NCBI GenBank assembly: GCA_021464525.1
Contig: JADRCO010001239.1
Coordinates: 1-21,060 of the forward strand
Origin: Rhizophagus sp. LPA8_4_AMF
Taxonomy: Eukaryota; Glomeromycota; Glomeromycetes; Glomerales; Glomeraceae
Direction of reading: 5' to 3'
DNA: 21,060 nucleotides
The notes below the pieces were generated by a model, which saw nothing but the letters and a program-made list of their open reading frames with translations, was not told the DNA's origin and ran no database searches. Made by a program: the position numbers and the translations under genes. How positions within the stretch are numbered: position 1 is the first letter of the stretch; every line of letters begins with the position of its first letter. Shown here one piece after another: positions 15,627-21,060 of this stretch.

Positions 15627-18140
15627 ATGGGAGCTTGCTTATCTTGTCTTTTTGGAAGTATGTCAGTTTTAAAGCTTTCCTTTTTTTTTAGAAAAAAAAA
15701 AACTAAAAGTTATTTCAATAGGGAGAACAAGGAACGCGCTTTACGAACCATTGTTGCAAGAAAATGAACGTGAAGCAGTTGCTGATTTATTAACGTATCT
15801 TGAGAGTAAGTTCTTCAATTCATATTTATTAATTAAATATTTATTTACAAAGATAATAATTCGTTACAATTAATTCAATCCTTAGATCGTGCCGAAACTA
15901 ATTTTTTTGAAGGTGACCCATTGCGTGCTCTTTCCACACTGGCTTTTTCAGATAATTTGGATTTACAACGGTCAGCGGCTTTAGCCTTTGCGGAAATAAC
16001 TGAAAAAGGTTTCTTTGAATTGGATGTTTTTCAATTTACTGAAAAGTAATTATTTGTTCAAATTTCTAATTAGATTTGTTTCATTTTTTGTATTTTAATT
16101 TGGTCGTCCCAAGAAGACGTTAGGGAAGTGGACCGAGAGACAATGGAGCCCATCATGTTTCTCCTTCAATCTCATGACGTAGAAGTTCAAAGAGCAGCCT
16201 CCGCAGCGTTAGGAAATCTGGCTGTTAATAGTAAATATCGTCAAATTTATTGATAAATTATTCTTTAAACGAATTCTAAATCTGCATTGACAATTAATTT
16301 AGCGGAAAATAAGTTATTGATTGTACAAATGGGGGGATTAGAACCATTGATTCGACAAATGTTATCACCTAACGTTGAGGTTCAATGTAACGCAGTTGGA
16401 TGCATTACTAATTTGGCTACACATGGTAATTCATTTGTAGTTACATTTTTTTTTTAAAGATGTTTTAATAATTTATCTACAATTGAATTTTTCTAAATCA
16501 GATGAAAATAAATCGAAAATTGCAAGATCTGGTGCTTTGGTACCACTCACGAAATTAGCTCGATCAAAAGATATGCGAGTCCAAAGAAATGCAACGGGCG
16601 CTTTATTGAATATGACGCATTCTGGTATATAATTACTGTAACATTACTACGCTTTTGTAATTAAGTGTTGTGACAATTTAAACATATAGCGTTACTTTCA
16701 ATTATAGATGAAAATAGGCAACAGCTTGTAAATGCTGGTGCTATACCTGTATTAGTTGGCCTTCTGAATTCACCAGATACTGATGTTCAATATTACTGTA
16801 CAACTGCACTTAGCAATATTGCCGTTGATGGTATTTACAAACATTATATATAGTTTATATATATTTTGATTTTACAATAATTAACTTTAATTTGTTTATT
16901 ACACTTAAATTATTCTATTATAGCCTTAAATCGAAAAAAGCTTGCCTCAACAGAAACCCGTCTTGTACAGTCTTTGATTGGTTTAATGGACTCCACTTCG
17001 CTAAAAGTGCAATGCCAGGCAGCTTTAGCATTGAGGAATTTAGCTTCAGATGGTAATATTTTTTTTATTCGTTGTGAAGTTATTTTACGTTTTTCGATTC
17101 TTTTAATAAAAATTTTTTATAATAGAAAAATATCAGCTTGAGATAGTTCGTTCCCGTGGACTACCTCCTCTTCTAAGATTACTTCAATCATCTTTTCTCC
17201 CTTTAATCCTCTCGTCAGTAGCTTGTATTCGTAACATTTCTATCCATCCACTTAATGAATCTCCAATAATTGATGCGGGTTTCTTGTCACCTCTAATTCA
17301 GCTTTTGGCTTATGAAGAAAATGAAGAAATTCAATGTCATGCTATCAGCACGTTAAGGAATCTCGCTGCTAGTTCGGAAAGAAACAAACGAGCGATCGTA
17401 GATGCAGGAGCTGTGGAGCGAGTACGAGAATTGGTATTAAATGTGCCATTAAGTGTTCAAAGTGAGATGACCGCATGTGTAGCCGTTTTAGCATTAAGTG
17501 GTAGGTTTAATTTATTAGTTGGAATCATAATTGCAAATTATTTTCTTGTTTAACGTTTTTTCTTTTTTTTTTAGACGAATTAAAACCTAGGTTATTAAAA
17601 TTAGGTATATGTCAAGTGTTACTTCCCTTGACGAATTCTTCTAGCGTCGAGGTGCAAGGCAACAGTGCTGCTGCATTGGGAAATTTGTCATCAAAAGGTA
17701 ATTAATGTTATGATTTTTGTCTAAATCTAATATTTCAAACTAAAATATATAAACTTTTAGTTCAAGATTATTCGCCATTCGTTAACGTTTGGGAAAAACC
17801 GGCGGGTGGTTTACATGGTTACTTGCAACGTTTCTTAGATAGTACAGACAAAACATTTCAACATATTGCAGTTTGGACTATTGTCCAATTTTTGGAAGGA
17901 AGAGGTAATTACTTTTGTATGTTGAAATAACAGTTTTAAGACATATTAATGAAATGATTTTAACAATATATAGATCCAAAATTGTCTGCAAATATTTCTT
18001 CTTCAAGAACAATTTTGACTGCAATAGATCGCTTAGCTAGAGTAACACCTGATGGTGAAGAGCCCTCGGACGATGATGATGATTCAGACGAAGGAGAAAT
18101 CGTTGCTTTAGCTCGTAAAACATTGAATCTCTTAAAATGA
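15627..18140 (+). CDS. VAC8: Vac8-type armadillo-repeat vacuolar protein
   Basis: Twelve exons encode 552 residues (yeast Vac8 is 578): 15627-15657, 15722-15805, 15886-16008, 16117-16230, 16303-16425, 16502-16624, 16708-16830, 16924-17052, 17126-17500, 17575-17697, 17761-17904, 17974-18140. The start [10 protein letters not shown] has Gly2 for N-myristoylation and Cys4/Cys7 for palmitoylation, as expected for a vacuole-membrane anchor. About ten ARM repeats follow, each with the typical end ([69 protein letters not shown]). The C-terminus has an acidic [10 protein letters not shown] run. Vac8 is a scaffold for vacuole inheritance, nucleus-vacuole junctions, fusion and Cvt/autophagy. All 11 introns are phase 1, and five exons are exactly 123 bases. 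The frame is intact throughout. Confidence 0.95.
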
Positions 18141-18572
18141 AAACAATACAAATAATTCAGATTTCGTAATCAATTAGAACGAAAAAGAATCCAAAAATTG
18201 GAGGGGCATGATTTTATTTGATAATCTATTTGGAAATATTTATGACATTTTTTTTAGTATTGCAATAGTATTATATTTATAACATATTTGATGTATTTAT
18301 GTAAATCTTGAATATTATAAGAAATAACATTAAAAAGCATTCTTATTGCTTTTTCCTGCATAATTCAATATATTAATTTTTGCAAGGCGTGAAAGATTCT
18401 GCAATAATTTAATAAAGTCTTCATATATATTAATATTAGATTAAAAATGGACAAATGAACATATTATTATAAAGTATAGTCAATAGTCATTAAGTTATAC
18501 TTGATTTTTGAGATGATGACAAAAGAGTTCTTTATCTTGTAATCAGATTGTTTTGCCTCATCACATTAATAA
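18141..18572. other. Convergent 3' region of VAC8 and the unknown minus-strand gene
   Basis: The 432 bases between two facing stop codons should hold both 3' untranslated regions. An AATAAA lies at 18411-18416 on the plus strand. A hairpin AAAAAGCA (18332-18339), 7-base loop, TGCTTTTT (18347-18354) sits about 190 bases past the VAC8 stop. In AT-rich DNA the poly(A) hexamer is weak evidence. No gene is seen. Confidence 0.5.
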
Positions 18573-20695
18573 TTAAGTTAAAGAAAACGGAAATTTCGAT
18601 TTTTTTGGACTCCAACTTGCACGCTGATTATCCATAGAAGGACTATATTGCATTTTAGCTACAATTTTTTCGACTTCTAGGCAAGAACGTTCACGACGCT
18701 CAGTGGGAGAGTCGGCATCTTGGTTTTCCAAACGATATGATCGCAATTTATCAATTTTTTTAATTACACTATTCATAAACATATCTTTTTCTTTTGTAGT
18801 TGAAAGATGAAAACGCTGCGAAGCATATACTGGAGTTGTGGCTGACTTTGTTAACTCATTTGTCAGTTTCGTCAAATCTTGTACAAGTTGTTGTTCAGGA
18901 GAATGCCAATCCTTTATTAAAAGGAAAAAACTATTAACAACTCGAGAAAAAAAATTCAAAATATCCCTTTAAAGAATCTTTACCTGATCTGTCATGCGAT
19001 TTTTGTCCAAGCGATCAATAATCCCATTTAATTTTGCTACCTCCAAATCTCGAACTTGTCTAGGGTTAAGCACCACACGTTGGTCAACAAAACTTCTTGT
19101 AGCAGACTTTTGTATTTGATTTACCAGACAATTTAAAGTTTGATATTTCATCACTAATGTTGGCTCTGCACGTTGTTCTTCATAACGCCCTCGAGATAAT
19201 TTTTTAATGGCAGATGATAAAGCGGCAGCTGTTATATCTTTCTTTTGACGTGAATTTAATTCTACACGTTGATTATTAAGTTGCGGAGCTACACAATAAA
19301 CACGTTCTATTGCAGAAATAACATTATCTAAATCTACTTTAGTTTTTTCACAGTCCATTTTATTTATGCCCCCCGAACAATACTTAGGAGGTTCGATTAG
19401 CGTTGAATCATTTTTGTCATTATTATGACAAGAATATCTTGGAGGAGGATCAATATTTAACCGATCTCGGCATAAGGTTGCGACAATTTCCATTAACCTA
19501 TCAATTTCATTCCAAGTGGCAAGTCGTTCATCCGCAGCCTTGGATTGATGAGATAGACTCGCACACTGATTTTGTAAAATTGTTACTTCTTTATGCAATG
19601 TACTATATATATTATCTCCATTCACCTTATATATAAGTTCCTCAGCAGAATGAGAATTTGAAGGACCTGAATTTGTATTAGAATTTGAGTTTCCTTGTAT
19701 TTCATTTAGTTCTAAAATTCGGTAAAGGTATCCCAAAAGTGCAGCTAATGTACACGCCAAACTATAATCATCGTTAGGAACGAAAGGAATATTAGCATCT
19801 AAATGGTATTGAATCCTATCAAGAGCAGCAACATCAGGTGAAGAAATACACTTTGAATCAATTTGTTGCATTTCATTTTTAGTGCCCAATTTTGTTGCAT
19901 TGTCAGCAATATCAGCTAACAATTGGGAACGTATCCAAGCATCCCTTTCCTTTTTTGATAAACTTTCAAATTCAGTACTCACATTACTAGATAATATATG
20001 ACTATAAGAAGCGCGTCTTCTCCAAGTATCTCTTGATATAGGCATGGTTAATTTAAATGCGGGTGGTGGTAAAACATGTAGTGTATTCTCCGACACGATT
20101 TGACGGACTAAACTGTCAAGTGCTATAAGTGCAACATGCTTTACGGTTATCAAAGACTCTATCACATCCTTAATATATTAATTGAATTTAATATATGTTT
20201 AAACTCGTTGGTTATGACATCATCAAATTCATGTATTTACCTGCGAAAGTAAAACCTTATTCATTTCTTCTCTTCCGGTCATAAGATTTTCGAAGTTTCG
20301 TGTATTTCCTGTTTCTTCAGAGGCATAAAGCGTTTCAATATTATGACTCGTTGACGCGTTCATATCTTTAGATGAATTTATTGGCAAATTTGATTGCTCT
20401 ATATCAAATTCAAGTTCGCTAAAGCTTCCGTTTAACAACAAATCAAGAATGTGATGATCAGTCTCATCAAAAGTAAGTGGTGGTAAAGTCGGTGACGGTA
20501 AACCGGTGCCACTCTCACCCTCTTCCAGCAGATCTGTAGGACGACCTATACTTGCGGGCATAGAACTCTATTACGATAAGTTTGTAACATTACTAAATTA
20601 ATTATCATAAATACTATGAACTAACATTCAAATTATAGACATACTCTTTTCACTTTCTTTGTACGGCGCTTTGGCATCTCGGCGGTAGCCATCAT
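18573..20695 (-). CDS. Unrecognised protein with C-terminal tandem repeats and probable coiled coil
   Basis: Four exons (20695-20645, 20567-20241, 20168-18984, 18911-18573), all joined in phase 0, give 633 residues; a second in-frame ATG at 20692 is equally possible. The N-terminus is short and basic (PKRRTKKVKR), followed by an acidic, Pro/Ser-rich stretch. Residues about 127-330 are mostly helical, including TWRRRASYSHIL and CTLAALLGYLYRILEL. A probable coiled coil begins LHKEVTILQNQCASL near residues 315-370. The last third carries three tandem repeats of about 63 residues starting near residues 426, 489 and 553, each opening QR(V/F)xL(N/S). No signal peptide, membrane span or enzyme motif is visible. 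I do not recognise the family. A cytoskeletal or scaffold role would be a guess from the helical make-up only. The gene structure is well supported by frame continuity. Confidence 0.85.
18620..19271 (-). repeat. Three tandem ~63-residue protein repeats
   Basis: Within the unknown minus-strand gene the motifs QRVELNSRQKKDI (from 19271), QRVVLNPRQVRDL (from 19082) and QRFHLSTTKEKDM (from 18818) recur with spacings of 63 and 64 residues. Each is followed by a helix of form I-x-K/R-L-(x)3-R, an acidic-Gln step (EEQ, TDQ, ENQ) and a second helix. The second helix ends IQKSAT in the first unit and LTKSAT in the second. The intron at 18983-18912 falls inside the second unit. A half-unit may precede the first. 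Confidence 0.7.
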
Positions 20696-20940
20696 ATATT
20701 TTATGCAAGAATTATTTGTAATTTGGATACAGGAAAGACTATTTGCTAAAATAAGAACTTAAAAAAGAAAAGAAAAAAAAATGGTCTTTTTTATTTATAA
20801 AACTAATGTCTTACAACGTTTATATTTTTTAAGCGTGTTTCTTTTTCAATTATAGTAAAGTTCTCGATGAGTAACACAGTTTTTTAAATTTTAAGTATCT
20901 ATGCAGGGACGATAATTTTCTGCGGTAATTAACAGTTAAG
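20696..20940. promoter_or_regulatory. Upstream region of the unknown minus-strand gene
   Basis: AT-rich spacer with a polypurine patch (20761-20782) and no credible coding frame. It presumably holds the promoter and 5' untranslated region. No specific site is assigned. Confidence 0.4.
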
Positions 20941-20960
20941 GGATCTGTATCCTTAACGGG

Positions 20961-21051
20961 TTTTGGACTTGTCCCAATTGGTTTTTTTAATTGGACAATT
21001 TTGGACTGTCCAAAACCAGTTTTGGACACAGTTTTGGACATAGTTTTGGAC
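20961..21051. repeat. TTTTGGAC octamer repeat cluster at window edge
   Basis: TTTTGGAC occurs at 20961, 20999, 21020, 21032 and 21044, and inverted (GTCCAAAA) at 21008-21015. The last three direct copies form a 12-base tandem repeat (TTTTGGACAYAG). The copy at 20999 and the inverted one make TTTTGGAC-T-GTCCAAAA. A further CCAATTGG palindrome lies at 20974-20981. This looks like the terminal repeat of a DNA element that continues beyond the window, or a small satellite. The class cannot be decided from what is visible. Confidence 0.6.
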
Positions 21052-21060
21052 AGTTTAATA

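Noticed and set aside
17960-18151. Ser-rich minus-strand open frame
   Set aside because: Antisense to the acidic C-terminal exon of VAC8; the Ser run mirrors the Asp codons.
19403-19636. 77-codon plus-strand open frame
   Set aside because: Antisense to the long third exon of the unknown minus-strand gene.
20850-21041. 63-codon minus-strand open frame beginning MSKTVSKTGFGQ
   Set aside because: Its start is a translation of the TTTTGGAC repeat array; no family resemblance.

Overview
The window is strongly AT-rich eukaryotic DNA with many short introns (about 63-108 bases, GT...AG). The gene content is fungal: a complete STT4-type phosphatidylinositol 4-kinase, a complete VAC8-type armadillo protein, and an unrecognised conserved-looking gene. 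These sit beside a decayed Mutator-like (MULE) transposon. AT-richness, intron density and this style of MULE transposase (FAR1-like DNA-binding region, DDE core, SWIM finger, zinc knuckle) suggest an arbuscular mycorrhizal fungus (Glomeromycotina, Rhizophagus-like). That assignment is inference from recall, with no database search.

Layout. Bases 1-2040 carry no credible gene. They hold inverted repeats, a possible non-autonomous element flanked by 33-base direct repeats, a diverged tandem duplication and a roughly 500-base T/C-rich tract. Bases 2043-6156 are best read as one degenerate MULE on the minus strand. It is broken by stops, frameshifts, a 24-base minisatellite and a nested 400-base element with a target-site duplication. 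Bases 6436-14901 (minus) are a 34-exon, 1960-residue STT4/PI4K-alpha gene whose catalytic motifs are intact. A 725-base intergenic region, less AT-rich than its surroundings, separates it from the divergently transcribed VAC8 gene (15627-18140, plus, 12 exons, 552 residues). VAC8 converges on a four-exon minus-strand gene (18573-20695, 633 residues) of unknown function, which ends in three tandem repeats of about 63 residues. The right edge (20961-21051) is a repeat rich in the octamer TTTTGGAC, probably the border of another repetitive element.

Functional view. Stt4 makes PI4P at the plasma membrane, and Vac8 is a lipid-anchored vacuolar scaffold. They share a promoter region here but no direct functional link can be read from the sequence. 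The most noteworthy structures are the exon-per-repeat architecture of VAC8 with every intron in phase 1, the nested MULE-type insertion, the acidic octapeptide repeat inside the transposase, and the tandem repeat domain of the unknown protein.
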